Shown here in pieces: positions 9,023-17,552 of a stretch of 64,000 nucleotides of DNA (position 1 is its first letter; each line of letters opens with the position of its first letter). Origin of the DNA: Vibrio maritimus (GTDB lineage Bacteria > Pseudomonadota > Gammaproteobacteria > Enterobacterales > Vibrionaceae); assembly GCA_000755425.1 (NCBI GenBank), contig BBMT01000019.1, positions 1-64,000 of the forward strand, in the 5' to 3' direction. The notes beneath the pieces were generated by a model that had not been told where the DNA came from, ran no database searches, and worked only from the letters and a program-made list of their open reading frames with translations. The position numbers were made by a program, and so were the translations under genes.

Positions 9023-9322
9023 ATGATTAATAAGCGTTTTTTTAAAACTAAAGATGAAGTTGAAGTCACGTTCGAGTTGGATGCAACCGATGTTCAAAGT
9101 GCCGTGTTGATGGCGGACTTTCTTGATTGGCAACCCGTGCCAATGAAGAAAGTTGCAAAGACAAAGTCGTTTAAATACAAAACCCGACTACCAAAGGATG
9201 CCGAGTTTCAGTTCCGTTACTTAGTGAACGAGAGCGAATGGGTAAACGATGCCCAAGCAGATCAGTATGTGCCAAATGGTTTTGGTGCTGATAATTGCAT
9301 CGTTAAAACGGCGCAAGCTTAA
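9023..9322 (+). CDS. stand-alone isoamylase early-set (CBM48-like) domain protein
   Basis: A 99-residue cytoplasmic protein consisting of one beta-sandwich domain like the N-terminal early-set/AMPK glycogen-binding domain (CBM48). The features are FELDATDVQSAVLMADFLDW, a K-rich strand, FQFRYLVNESEWVNDAQAD and the closing YVPNGFGADN, which match the strand order and the W...D...Y..N pattern of this fold. No catalytic domain is attached. Family members are proposed to bind glycogen or other glucans. ATG 9023 has GGAG seven bases upstream; ATG 9011 is less likely. It ends in a strong terminator. Confidence 0.75.
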   Translation: MINKRFFKTKDEVEVTFELDATDVQSAVLMADFLDWQPVPMKKVAKTKSFKYKTRLPKDAEFQFRYLVNESEWVNDAQADQYVPNGFGADNCIVKTAQA

Positions 9323-9355
9323 CCTTTTGAACGGGTTACCTACACAAAACAATAC

Positions 9356-9390
9356 AAGCCGCACACCTAAAGGTGGGCGGCTTTTTTTAA
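9356..9390 (+). terminator. intrinsic terminator after the early-set gene
   Basis: AAGCCGC-A-CACCT (9356-9368) pairs with AGGTG-G-GCGGCTT (9371-9383), with one internal mismatch, followed by a T run that enters the end of the convergent GNAT gene. Confidence 0.85.
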
Positions 9391-9896
9391 ACCTGCTCGC
9401 TAGGGTGTCCCCACATTAACGGATCAGCATATGGCCCGCTTATAGAGGATGCTGACACTCCTACACCTTGCATTGCGCCAGGAGTCAACTCCCTAGCAAA
9501 CCAACATTCTAGTGGTGCTTGGGTTTGTACAGGTGGCAATACCTGATGAGGTGTGTTGTAGCGATTTCCGTAGTGGAACGGTTCGCCCATCACAAATATG
9601 ACGTCAGCGTCAAGCTCTCGCTCCGCTTGTTCCATCAATCGTGTAGCATAACCTTTCCCTTGATATTCAGGTAACACGGCCAATGGGGCGAGCACATAGC
9701 ATTTCAGGTGCGGTGCTTCGTCAATGATGATAGGCGTGTAACAGCCATGAGCGACTCCCTCATATACAATGGAATAACTCCCATCTTGGATCAGGTTATC
9801 GGCAAACTCTGCATAGAGTTTGGCGTGTCTTTCATCGTATAGTCCTCCGGCGTTGGCGAAGGCTTCGTATTGAATGTGATAAGGCGTATTTGCCAT
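9387..9896 (-). CDS. GNAT N-acetyltransferase
   Basis: A 169-residue acyl-CoA-dependent N-acetyltransferase of the GNAT superfamily. Motif A is clear at about 86-112: a beta-strand LAPLAVLPEY, then the pyrophosphate-binding QGKGYATRLM loop and helix. The C-terminal half is less conserved and contains FHYGNRYNTP. The substrate is unknown. RBS AAGGG precedes ATG 9896. A palindrome at 9917-9934, shared with the promoter of the upstream tetR gene, implies control by that regulator. The pair therefore looks like a small inducible detoxification unit (inference). Confidence 0.82.
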   Translation of the reverse strand: MANTPYHIQYEAFANAGGLYDERHAKLYAEFADNLIQDGSYSIVYEGVAHGCYTPIIIDEAPHLKCYVLAPLAVLPEYQGKGYATRLMEQAERELDADVIFVMGEPFHYGNRYNTPHQVLPPVQTQAPLECWFARELTPGAMQGVGVSASSISGPYADPLMWGHPSEQV

Positions 9897-9916
9897 AGTT
9901 TTGCCCTTAATTTACT

Positions 9917-9934
9917 GACTGACCAGCCAGTCAG
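9917..9934. promoter_or_regulatory. TetR-type operator upstream of the GNAT gene
   Basis: GACTGACCAGCCAGTCAG sits within a larger palindrome (9914-9935, ACTGACTG...CAGTCAGT). It shares the pattern GACTGACCA-NNC-N-GTCAG with the site before tetR (10566-10583) and lies just upstream of the GNAT start. Confidence 0.72.
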
Positions 9935-9945
9935 TTGTTATTGTC

Positions 9946-9977
9946 AAAAAATCACGCAGTTGAATTTGCGTGATTTT
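9946..9977 (-). terminator. intrinsic terminator of tetR
   Basis: AAAATCACGCA (9948-9958) pairs perfectly with TGCGTGATTTT (9967-9977). The A run at the left gives a U tract for leftward transcription. It separates tetR from the GNAT promoter, so the two genes are separate transcripts. Confidence 0.85.
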
Positions 9978-10008
9978 AGGTTCGTTTGCGTAATGCTAGC
10001 TTGGTCTG

Positions 10009-10548
10009 CTAACAATATTTGCTGATAAATTCTTGCCGAATCTCTTCTATCGGAAAGCCATCGTTCAATAAGTAGTTCATTGCAATACCATCGACTTCGG
10101 CCACCAACATTTGCGCGATGACTTTGGGGTTTGGGTGTCCGATGGAACGGAATACCTCTTCGGTAGAGGATTGCAATGCCAAATACCTTTCTTGGATAAG
10201 ATCCAACACAATATTTCGAGTGGTAGGATGTACCATGACACTAAAGTTAAACTGATACATCTTGCGATGCTTTGTTATGGTCATTCCATCAAAGATCGAG
10301 TCGATCAATGCTTTGACTTTGTGATCGTTTGAGGCCACGTCTTGGTCGCTGTTATCGGCTTCATTTATCACCTCAGTGATATGCATGAACACGGCTCTCA
10401 ATAGCTCATTCTTGTTTTTGAAATGGTGAAAGACCAAGCCTTTTGAGACTTCAGCCTCCTCTACAATGGTAGAGATAGGGGTCTTCTCAAAGCCACGTTC
10501 AGCAAACAGTTTAGTGGCTACTTGTATAATTTTGTCTTTCTTATCCAT
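10009..10548 (-). CDS. TetR/AcrR-family transcriptional regulator
   Basis: A 179-residue TetR-family repressor. The N-terminal HTH (about 1-50) is typical: IIQVATKLFAERGFEKTPI, then VEEAEVSKGLVFHHFKNKNEL. The C-terminal part is helical and probably binds an unknown ligand. I start at ATG 10548 (MDKKDK); an in-frame TTG nine codons upstream would place the start inside the operator. A palindrome at 10566-10583 immediately upstream implies autoregulation, and the matching site before the GNAT gene identifies the likely target. Confidence 0.88.
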   Translation of the reverse strand: MDKKDKIIQVATKLFAERGFEKTPISTIVEEAEVSKGLVFHHFKNKNELLRAVFMHITEVINEADNSDQDVASNDHKVKALIDSIFDGMTITKHRKMYQFNFSVMVHPTTRNIVLDLIQERYLALQSSTEEVFRSIGHPNPKVIAQMLVAEVDGIAMNYLLNDGFPIEEIRQEFISKYC

Positions 10549-10565
10549 GTCATCACTCAAATCAT

Positions 10566-10583
10566 GACTGACCAATCGGTCAG
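10566..10583. promoter_or_regulatory. TetR-type operator upstream of tetR
   Basis: GACTGACCAATCGGTCAG contains CTGACC...GGTCAG as an inverted repeat. It agrees with the operator before the GNAT gene at 14 of 18 positions. Confidence 0.72.
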
Positions 10584-10743
10584 CTTTGTCGAATGTTAGT
10601 GTTGGTCTGATGTTATGTCAATACTTTTGTTGATCAGAACTCATGAAATAACGGGCTAATGGATTTTCTAAGGAGTGTCCAATTTGGCTAAGTGACGGAT
10701 TTTGAGGGGGGAATGATTGCAAATCAAAGAGGTATACTGATGA

Positions 10744-10777
10744 AAAACAGGCTTATCGGAGGAGATCCGATAAGCCT
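10744..10777 (-). terminator. intrinsic terminator of the BCCT gene
   Basis: AGGCTTATCGGA (10749-10760) and TCCGATAAGCCT (10766-10777) form a perfect 12-bp stem with a five-base loop. An A run on the left serves as the U tract. Confidence 0.88.
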
Positions 10778-10783
10778 TCTCAA

Positions 10784-12387
10784 TTATCTAGATTGTTTGC
10801 TGGCAACTTTTGGCTGCTCAACCTCAGTGAACAGGCCTTTAAGCAGACTCACACAACCCAATATCAGAATAATCGTAAACGGCAGAGCCGCAATAATCGT
10901 AATGGATTGCAGTGCTTGAATGGAATCAGTACCGCCGATCCACAACATCACTGTCGCGATTACTGCTGAGATAACAGCCCATACGACCTTCTGCTTGATT
11001 GGAAGCTCGAGTTTGCCGCCCGCGGTCATGCTATCAACCACAATTGAGCCAGAATCGAGTGTCGTAACAAAGAACACCACTATTAGCGCAACAGCAATCA
11101 TAGAGAGGATGTTGCCGATAGGGTAGGCATCTAGCATGTAGAACAGGCTGAGTGATACATCTGAGATCCTTGTTCCATGCCAAGTAAGCCAACTTTATCG
11201 ATAATTTGCTGGATAGCGATACCACCGAAGAAAGACATCCAAGCTGTGGTGACCAGTGTTGGAATGATCAACACGCAGAATAGGAACTCACGAATGGTTC
11301 TGCCTTTTGAAATGCGAGCAACAAACATACCGAAGAATGGCGCATACGCTACCCACCAAGCCCAGTAGAACACAGTCCAGCCGTGTAACCAGGTTGTATC
11401 TTCACGGCCAGCACTTTGGCTCAATGGAATGATGTTTTTCACATAACCCACAAGCGAGGTCGTTAGTGAATCAAACACCGTAGTGAAGTTCAAAACGCCC
11501 ATAAAGCCAAGGAAGACGAAAGCGATGATCATATTAAGGTTACTTAGCACCTTAACACCACCATCCATACCACGAACGACAGAAACAATAGCCAGACCCA
11601 TGATAGTCAAGATGATGGCAATCTGTAGCATAAGGCTGTTTTCTAGGCCAAACACATGGCTAATACCACTCGCGGCTTGTGAGCCACCAAGTCCTAGAGA
11701 TGTGGCAAGACCGAACAAGATAACGAGAACGGCCATCACGTCGATGACGTCACCGATTCTTCCCCAGACTCTATCTCCTAATAACGGATAGAACACTGAA
11801 CGCATCGAAAGAGGCAAGCCTTTGTTATAAACAAAGTATGCCAGCGATAGTGCTGTCATGCCGTAGATAGCCCATGCGTGTAGTCCCCAGTGGAACACGG
11901 TGGCACCGAGTGCCGCTTCACGGCCTTCTGGAGTGAACGGTTCTGCATTGAGCGGTGTACCGAACCAGTTGGTAAAGAATGCCGTTGGCTCTGCCACGCC
12001 CCAGAAAATAAGGCCAATACCCATACCCGCTGCAAACAGCATTGAGATCCAGGATAAAGTTGAATAGTCCGCTGTGGCGTCGTCGCCACCTAAACGAATT
12101 TTCCCGAGCGGAGAAAAAGCAATGAGTACTGCGAATATCAGTAGGATGTTCGCTCCCCACATAAACACGAAATCAAACTTCGAGAGGACGACGGCTTTTA
12201 CCGCGTCGATAGCTGCCTTAGCATCCGCTGGCGAAAGAACAAGAAGAGTGACGATGAAGAGGATGGATAGACCCGCTGACGCGGTAAACACTGTGTTGTG
12301 GACATCCATGCCCCATTTGGTGATGTTGTCTTGGCCGACTTGATAGTCGGTTGAATCGATACTGTATTTTTGAGATTTGAAACTCAT
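10784..12387 (-). CDS. BCCT-family betaine/choline/carnitine transporter (frame broken once)
   Basis: A sodium-coupled uptake carrier for a trimethylammonium or related osmolyte, about 534 residues and twelve membrane segments when repaired. GMGIGLIFWGVAEP is the BCCT unwound-helix motif, with the GMGIG form typical of sodium-coupled members. ARISKGRTIREF is the family signature after TM8. In the substrate box it has WAWWVAY, so the third aromatic (Trp377 in BetP) is Tyr. The frame breaks near 11162-11168: a first part ends in a false stop at about 11131 and the last 117 residues lie in another frame. Adding one G to the GG run restores EQGISDVSLSL and the usual length. A near-perfect palindrome (12381-12399) overlaps the start and may be an operator. 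Confidence 0.85.
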
Positions 12388-12864
12388 AATTATGAGGTTT
12401 ACATATTCGTAAAGACGAATATAAAGACCAACTCCATGTTTAATGAATTACTGATTAGAATTCGAAAATCCTTCGATTAAAGTAGTTTTTAATCAGAGGG
12501 TTATGATGAAATTATCCGTTTTACATCTAATCCTGAACTGACAATTCTATCATATTTAGACGATCATATGGGGATGGTTATGAATAGAAAGTGTAATTAA
12601 AGGCATTGATATGCTACCAAATCCGCTGTAAGGCAATGATGAACATAGCAAGATTCATCATTTTGTTGGTTTCAAATGCTCATTTTTGACGCTATTCGAC
12701 ACTGTTCAAGTAAATTCAAGCAGTTAGATAATTTTTGCTTTGATGATTAAAAAACGTGCAAGACTGAATAGATGACAAACGTCGCTTTTTTACACTCTCA
12801 TCACATGTTTTACCTGACTTTTCCCGACATTTGGGTGCATTTAAAATAGGAAACGATTACTCTA
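12388..12864. other. intergenic region between BCCT and M23 genes
   Basis: About 480 bases with divergent promoters expected. The perfect 14-bp palindrome CTCATAATTATGAG at 12383-12396 overlaps the BCCT start codon. I see no Zur-like box before the endopeptidase gene and no gene or terminator. Confidence 0.4.
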
Positions 12865-14193
12865 TTGGCTCAATTTACGACATGCATCGGAACCATTGTG
12901 CAATCGAATCAACCAGCAGACGGATCAACCACGGCTAAGATTCCGTCGCGAAAACTCAAAACAAGCATCGCTTTTGGACTGCCTTTTGTGGCAGCGTTTG
13001 CTTTTCTTCACAGCCTACCTGACTCAAATATGAAAGGTACCATTGAGCTTAATCTCAATGATTCTCCAGCCGTTGCTGTGCTTTCTGAAGAACCGCCAAA
13101 AGCTGAATTGCCACCTAAATACGCTTACAAAGTAAAATCTGGTGATAGCCTAAGCCAGATCTTTGACCAATTGGGTTTTCCATACAGTGACATGATGTCC
13201 GTAATGGAAACCGATTTGAACTTTCTTGTACTCGACACCCTAAGACCGGGCGACAGATTGCGCTTTTGGCAAAATGAAGCGACCGGTACGCTAAGCAAGC
13301 TAGAGGTGAGCCGCAATGTCGCGGAGAAAGCCGTCTATGCTCGCTTAGATGATGGAAGCTACGAATTTAAAGATATATCGATCCCGGGTGAATGGGAAAG
13401 TGCCGCTATGGTTGGCAGTATCAACGGCAGTTTTTCAGCCTCTGCGAACAAGCTCGGACTTAACCCAAGAGAAATCGACCAAGTCGTGACCTTGCTAAAA
13501 GATAAGATTAGCTTCACGCGTGATTTGCGAGCAGGGGATCGCTTTGAAGTGGTGAAAAATAGCCAGTTTGTTGATGGTACCCCAACCGGAAACTCGGAGA
13601 TCCAAGCGATTAAGATCTTCAACCGCGGCGCTATGTTCTCAGCTTACCTGCATACCAACGGTCAATACTATGATGCTAAAGGCGACAGTTTGCAGCGTGC
13701 CTTTATGCGCTATCCAGTGAAAAATCACCGCATTACTTCTGGCTTTAATCCAAATCGTCGTCACCCAGTGACCGGGCGCGTTTCTCCACACAATGGTACG
13801 GACTTTGGCGTCCGCACCGGTACTAATGTTTATACAACTGGTGACGGTGTTGTCGCTATGGTTCGCAATCACCCTTATGCCGGTAAGTATATTGTGATCG
13901 ACCATGGTGGGCCATACAAAACGCGTTATCTTCATTTGAGTAAAATCTTAGTGAAGAAAGGGCAGAAAGTGACACGAGGGACTCGAATCGGTTTGTCAGG
14001 TGCAACGGGTCGGGTTACTGGGCCACATTTGCATTACGAGTTGATTTCTCGTGGTAGGCCAGTAAATGCTATGCGAGCTAACATTCCTATGGCAGACTCT
14101 GTCCCGAAAAACGAACTCAAGCAGTTTATCGCGCGTCGAGACGAACTGGACGCCATGCTTGAGAAACAAGAGACCAAATTAGCGAGCCTTTAA
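12865..14193 (+). CDS. M23 peptidoglycan DD-endopeptidase (Shy/MepM type)
   Basis: A zinc endopeptidase that cuts peptidoglycan cross-links to allow cell wall growth. It has up to 442 residues. One membrane segment (about 34-52, FGLPFVAAFAFLH) anchors it. An OapA/LysM-like region (about 88-140) contains YKVKSGDSLSQIFDQLGF. The C-terminal LytM domain has HNGTDFG (first His and Asp), the RYLH strand and GPHLHYEL with the last zinc His. Length and order match Vibrio ShyA, ShyB and ShyC. I see no Zur box, so the zinc-starvation form ShyB is not supported. The start is uncertain: TTG 12865 or GTG 12898, as no in-frame ATG precedes the membrane helix. Confidence 0.85.
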   Translation: MAQFTTCIGTIVQSNQPADGSTTAKIPSRKLKTSIAFGLPFVAAFAFLHSLPDSNMKGTIELNLNDSPAVAVLSEEPPKAELPPKYAYKVKSGDSLSQIFDQLGFPYSDMMSVMETDLNFLVLDTLRPGDRLRFWQNEATGTLSKLEVSRNVAEKAVYARLDDGSYEFKDISIPGEWESAAMVGSINGSFSASANKLGLNPREIDQVVTLLKDKISFTRDLRAGDRFEVVKNSQFVDGTPTGNSEIQAIKIFNRGAMFSAYLHTNGQYYDAKGDSLQRAFMRYPVKNHRITSGFNPNRRHPVTGRVSPHNGTDFGVRTGTNVYTTGDGVVAMVRNHPYAGKYIVIDHGGPYKTRYLHLSKILVKKGQKVTRGTRIGLSGATGRVTGPHLHYELISRGRPVNAMRANIPMADSVPKNELKQFIARRDELDAMLEKQETKLASL

Positions 14194-14261
14194 TCTCTAA
14201 GATTTTTAAAGTGCTAGGGCTTCAAATAACACTTGGTTTGCAAATAACAATGGTGTAATGC

Positions 14262-14612
14262 ATGCAACAATTAGAATTTCAGCTGCTGGTCATGCAGCTA
14301 TGTGAGTTGAAAACACTTCCAGACGCATTGAACAAGCTGAAAAGCTCTGAAAACCCAGAGATCAAAGAAGCGGCAGAGAGCCTAACGGGTCAGTTCGCAC
14401 TGGCAACCGTTGATGGTGAAGAGCGCATCTATCACGTGTTTAACGATGTTGATGATAACGGTGAAGAGCAGGAGTACGCTGAGCACATCATGAACGAAGG
14501 TGACGACGTCATTAAGTTTGTCGCATGGTTCTTTGATGTGATGTTTGAAATCAAACAAAGCGATACTTACAAAACTGCGGGTAAAACTTACCGTCAGCCA
14601 AAACGTTCGTAA
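14262..14612 (+). CDS. conserved-looking hypothetical protein
   Basis: A 116-residue acidic, soluble protein that I do not recognise. The first half is helical (QLLVMQLCELKTLPDAL, NPEIKEAAESL). The middle is rich in Asp and Glu with strand-like LATVDGEERIYHVF. The end is basic (TYRQPKRS). There is no signal peptide. It lies 68 bases after the endopeptidase gene in the same direction with no terminator between, and a 16-bp terminator stem follows it, so the two may be cotranscribed. Confidence 0.65.
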   Translation: MQQLEFQLLVMQLCELKTLPDALNKLKSSENPEIKEAAESLTGQFALATVDGEERIYHVFNDVDDNGEEQEYAEHIMNEGDDVIKFVAWFFDVMFEIKQSDTYKTAGKTYRQPKRS

Positions 14613-14626
14613 TCGTTAAGTGACAA

Positions 14627-14667
14627 ACAACAGCGGCGCTCAATTATGAGCGCCGCTGTTGTTTTTG
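14627..14667 (+). terminator. strong intrinsic terminator
   Basis: ACAACAGCGGCGCTCA (14627-14642) pairs perfectly with TGAGCGCCGCTGTTGT (14647-14662) around ATTA, followed by TTTT. Confidence 0.9.
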
Positions 14668-14736
14668 CTGTTTGTGATTGGGCAATTTGGCGTGAATGTG
14701 CGATGCTTTTTGTATGCTCCCGTCATTGAGGTTGTC

Positions 14737-16097
14737 ATGGAGAAATCACAGTCCGCACAATACATTGTCTCGCAGCGTTTTGGTTTTGGTCCAAGGGTTG
14801 GGGATGCAAAACTCGCCTCCTCACTCAATGATCAACTCAAATCTCAGCCTTATATAAACAAAGCAATCACGTCGTTGCCTACGACCGATGAGCTGCTTGC
14901 ACATATGGGCGACCTCAATCGTCGCCGCAAACAGTCTATGACGGAAGAAGAGAAAAAACTGTTCACCAAATCGAACAATGCATTCTTCCAAGAAAGTTAT
15001 CAAGCATTGGCCACGGCTCGCAATTTACAAACCTTATCTACCCCTCTCGGTTCCAAGAGCGCCTGATTCAGTTTTGGAGCAATCACTTTGCTGTGTCGGC
15101 GGATAACCGCCGCATTAGACCTATCGCAGCTGGTATAGAAAATGAAGTTATTCGTGAGCTTTGGAGTATCGACTTTCCGTCTATGTTGCTGGCCGTTTGT
15201 CAGCATCCGACCATGCTGATTTATTTGGATAACCATCGTTCGATTGGTCCAGGCTCCAAAGCCGGCCAAAAGCGCAATAAAGGACTCAATGAGAATCTCG
15301 CACGAGAAATTTTGGAGCTGCATACTTTAGGTGTCGATGGCGGTTACTCGCAAAACGATGTGATTGAGTTAGCACAAGGCCTTACAGGTTGGAGTGTCAG
15401 CTTCAAAGCAGACCGTCCCGGCTATCAGTTTGTCGAAGACATGCATGAGCCGGGGGCAATCAACGTACTTGGTCAGGTGTATGACCAAGCCGGTGAAGAG
15501 CAGGGCGTTACCTGTTTACGTGACCTTGCGAACCATGAAAATACCGCAAGGCATTTGTGCCGCAAGCTGGTGGAGCATTTTTATGGTTCTGGGCACGCTT
15601 CTTTAATCGATGAGCTGACCAAAGTTTGGCGCAACAATCAAGGGATGCTGATCCCTGTATACCTTACATTAATTAACTCACCACTAAAAAACAGCTCCGA
15701 GCAATTGCGCTTTCGTACTCCTCAAGAGTGGTACTTTGCTGTGCTTCGCAGTGCCGATTTTGAACCGAACCCAAGACAAATGATTCAACATCTTAGACTG
15801 TTAGGACAGCAGCCTTTTATGTCTGGTTCACCGGCTGGTTGGCCTGACAGTGATGCCGATTACAATTCTTCGTCGGCGCTCAAGCAGCGTTGGCAAGTTG
15901 CGGATCAAACCGGAAAACTGGTTGTGAGGCAAATGGAGCGCAGCAAACAAAATGTCGATGACAAACTGATACAGATGATTCAAAGGCTGTATGGCAGTGA
16001 AGTTGATGAGCATGTTCTTACCGCGATTGATAAAGCACAAGATCCCGTCTCCAAGCTTGTAGTGCTTTGGATGAGCCCACAGTTTCAATATAGGTAA
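14737..16097 (+). CDS. DUF1800 family protein (frame broken once)
   Basis: About 453 residues when repaired. DUF1800 proteins occur beside DUF1501 proteins in many bacteria and are of unknown biochemical function, probably periplasmic. Family landmarks here are YIVSQRFGFGPRVGDA at the N terminus, RLIQFWSNHFAVSADNRR, NENLAREILELHTLGVDGGY and DVIELAQGLTGWS. The frame breaks at the CCCC run 15041-15044, where the reading passes into a false stop at 15064-15066. One extra C joins the halves as STPSRFQERLIQFW. I start at ATG 14737, which has GAGG upstream and excludes 26 improbable residues. The DUF1501 gene begins five bases after the stop, so they form an operon. Confidence 0.83.
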
Positions 16098-16102
16098 AGA
16101 CG

Positions 16103-17251
16103 ATGACGACAAGACGAGATTTTATTAAAGGCGTTGGTGCGGCATCTCTGGTTGGTTTACTACCCAGCTTATCGTTCGCATCGACTCAATCACCTAACAA
16201 ACTGGTTTGGATAACGCTGCGTGGTGCCATGGATGGATTGAATGTTGTGGTACCAACTTTTGATGATGACTACTATGCGTTGCGTCCCAACATCGCGATG
16301 GCGAAAGCCGACCTTAAGTCGCTCGACAAAGGTTTTGGCTTACACCCATCACTAGTTAATGTTCATCAATGGTATCAACAAGGGCACGCTTTATTTGTGC
16401 ATGCCAGTGCGACAAATTACCGACAGCGCTCTCATTTTGATGGTCAAAAAGTGCTAGAAAATGGAACCTCCGATCCGTTTGACCCCATTGGCTGGATGAA
16501 CCGATATCTGGCAACGCAGAACTCTCAAGCAACGTCGCAGCAAGCAATTGCAATCGATGCGGGTATGCCGCTCATAGTGCGCGGCGATGTTAAAGTGAGT
16601 AGCTGGTTTCCACACAAATTGAAAGCCAAACAGCAGCAGGCGGAGTTGCTTGCGGAGCTTTTCCAAAATGATGAAGTTTTATCGGCTAATTTTGAAGATG
16701 CGATGAAACTGGAGTCTATGACCTCAGGTGGTAATCAAAGCAAACAATTTGCAGGCTTAATGCGTCAAGCCGGAGAGTTCATGAGCGCGCCTAACGGTCC
16801 CAATATTGCTGTACTAGAGCTAGGAGGGTGGGATACCCACTCTGCGCAAGGTACAGTTAAGGGCCGACTTAGCAATCAATTGACCAAGCTGGATAAAGGC
16901 CTTGCTGCTCTCAAAGAGGCACTGGGTGAACAGTGGTCAAAAACCGTTATTATCGCCGCCAGTGAGTTTGGTCGTACCGTGGCAGAAAACGGAACCAAAG
17001 GCACCGATCATGGTACAGCCAACGCCATGTTTGTGCTTGGAGGCGCATTGAAGAAATCTGAAATTATCACCGAGTGGCCCGGGCTCTCAGAAGCACAGCG
17101 CTATCAAGGGCGTGATTTGGCGCCAACGACCGATACTCGTTCCGTGATTAAGGCGGTGTTAAAACAGCATATGGGAGCCGATAGCACCGCTTTAGCGCAA
17201 GTTTTTCCCGGTGCACCTGAGCCACTAGCTCTCAATGGCTTACTCGGTTAG
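16103..17251 (+). CDS. DUF1501 family protein with Tat signal
   Basis: A 382-residue protein. The first 27 residues are a twin-arginine signal (TTRRDFIKGVG, then a hydrophobic stretch ending SFA), so the folded protein should be exported by Tat. The body matches DUF1501, a family with a sulfatase/alkaline-phosphatase-like fold: LVWITLRGAMDGLN, LELGGWDTHSAQG, EFGRTVAENGTKGTDHGTAN. The DxGH-type metal residues are therefore plausible, but no substrate is known. It forms an operon with the DUF1800 gene directly upstream and ends at a terminator. Confidence 0.87.
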   Translation: MTTRRDFIKGVGAASLVGLLPSLSFASTQSPNKLVWITLRGAMDGLNVVVPTFDDDYYALRPNIAMAKADLKSLDKGFGLHPSLVNVHQWYQQGHALFVHASATNYRQRSHFDGQKVLENGTSDPFDPIGWMNRYLATQNSQATSQQAIAIDAGMPLIVRGDVKVSSWFPHKLKAKQQQAELLAELFQNDEVLSANFEDAMKLESMTSGGNQSKQFAGLMRQAGEFMSAPNGPNIAVLELGGWDTHSAQGTVKGRLSNQLTKLDKGLAALKEALGEQWSKTVIIAASEFGRTVAENGTKGTDHGTANAMFVLGGALKKSEIITEWPGLSEAQRYQGRDLAPTTDTRSVIKAVLKQHMGADSTALAQVFPGAPEPLALNGLLG

Positions 17252-17283
17252 TGAGCACTAGCACTGCATTTTGCGATCTCGCT

Positions 17284-17313
17284 GGCAGTCTCGGATTTTG
17301 AGGCTGCCACTTT
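17284..17313 (+). terminator. intrinsic terminator after DUF1501
   Basis: GGCAGTCTC (17284-17292) pairs with GAGGCTGCC (17300-17308), with one G-T pair, followed by a short T-rich stretch. Confidence 0.7.
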
Positions 17314-17351
17314 TGCTCAATTGTGTATAATCCTTCCCATCACTTCCCTAG

Positions 17352-17439
17352 GAGCGCACGCCTACATGAACAACTAACTCAATTTCGAACGTTTTATACA
17401 AGTAACTTTTGAAATCGCAGAGTTAGTGGGCGTTGGCTC
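17352..17439 (+). promoter_or_regulatory. long hairpin leader upstream of the ABC-F gene
   Basis: The arms pair in order: GAGC (17352-17355) with GCTC (17436-17439), ACGCCTAC (17358-17365) with GTGGGCGT (17426-17433, one G-T pair), then, as an alternative or inner helix, ACTAACTC (17373-17380) with GAGTTAGT (17420-17427), and ATTTC (17382-17386) with GAAAT (17411-17415). A TATAAT hexamer lies at 17325-17330. ATG-AAC-AAC-TAA (17366-17377), preceded by AGGAG, sits in the upper bulge. This could be a transcription or translation attenuator, as known for resistance-type ABC-F genes. It could also be a broken small gene, because the frame reads on as LNFERFIQVTFEIAELVGVG after the stop. Confidence 0.45.
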
Positions 17440-17552
17440 GTTCTATATTTTTGTCTACTGATCATGGCATCGCTACTGGTCTAGACATCACTACTTAATA
17501 CGATATTACTGTATGTACTGCCATGCGTCTCATGCTCTGCCAAGGAGGATGT

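Noticed and set aside
12541..12864. Zur box before the M23 endopeptidase (would make it ShyB)
   Set aside because: No palindrome resembling the vibrio Zur consensus was found.
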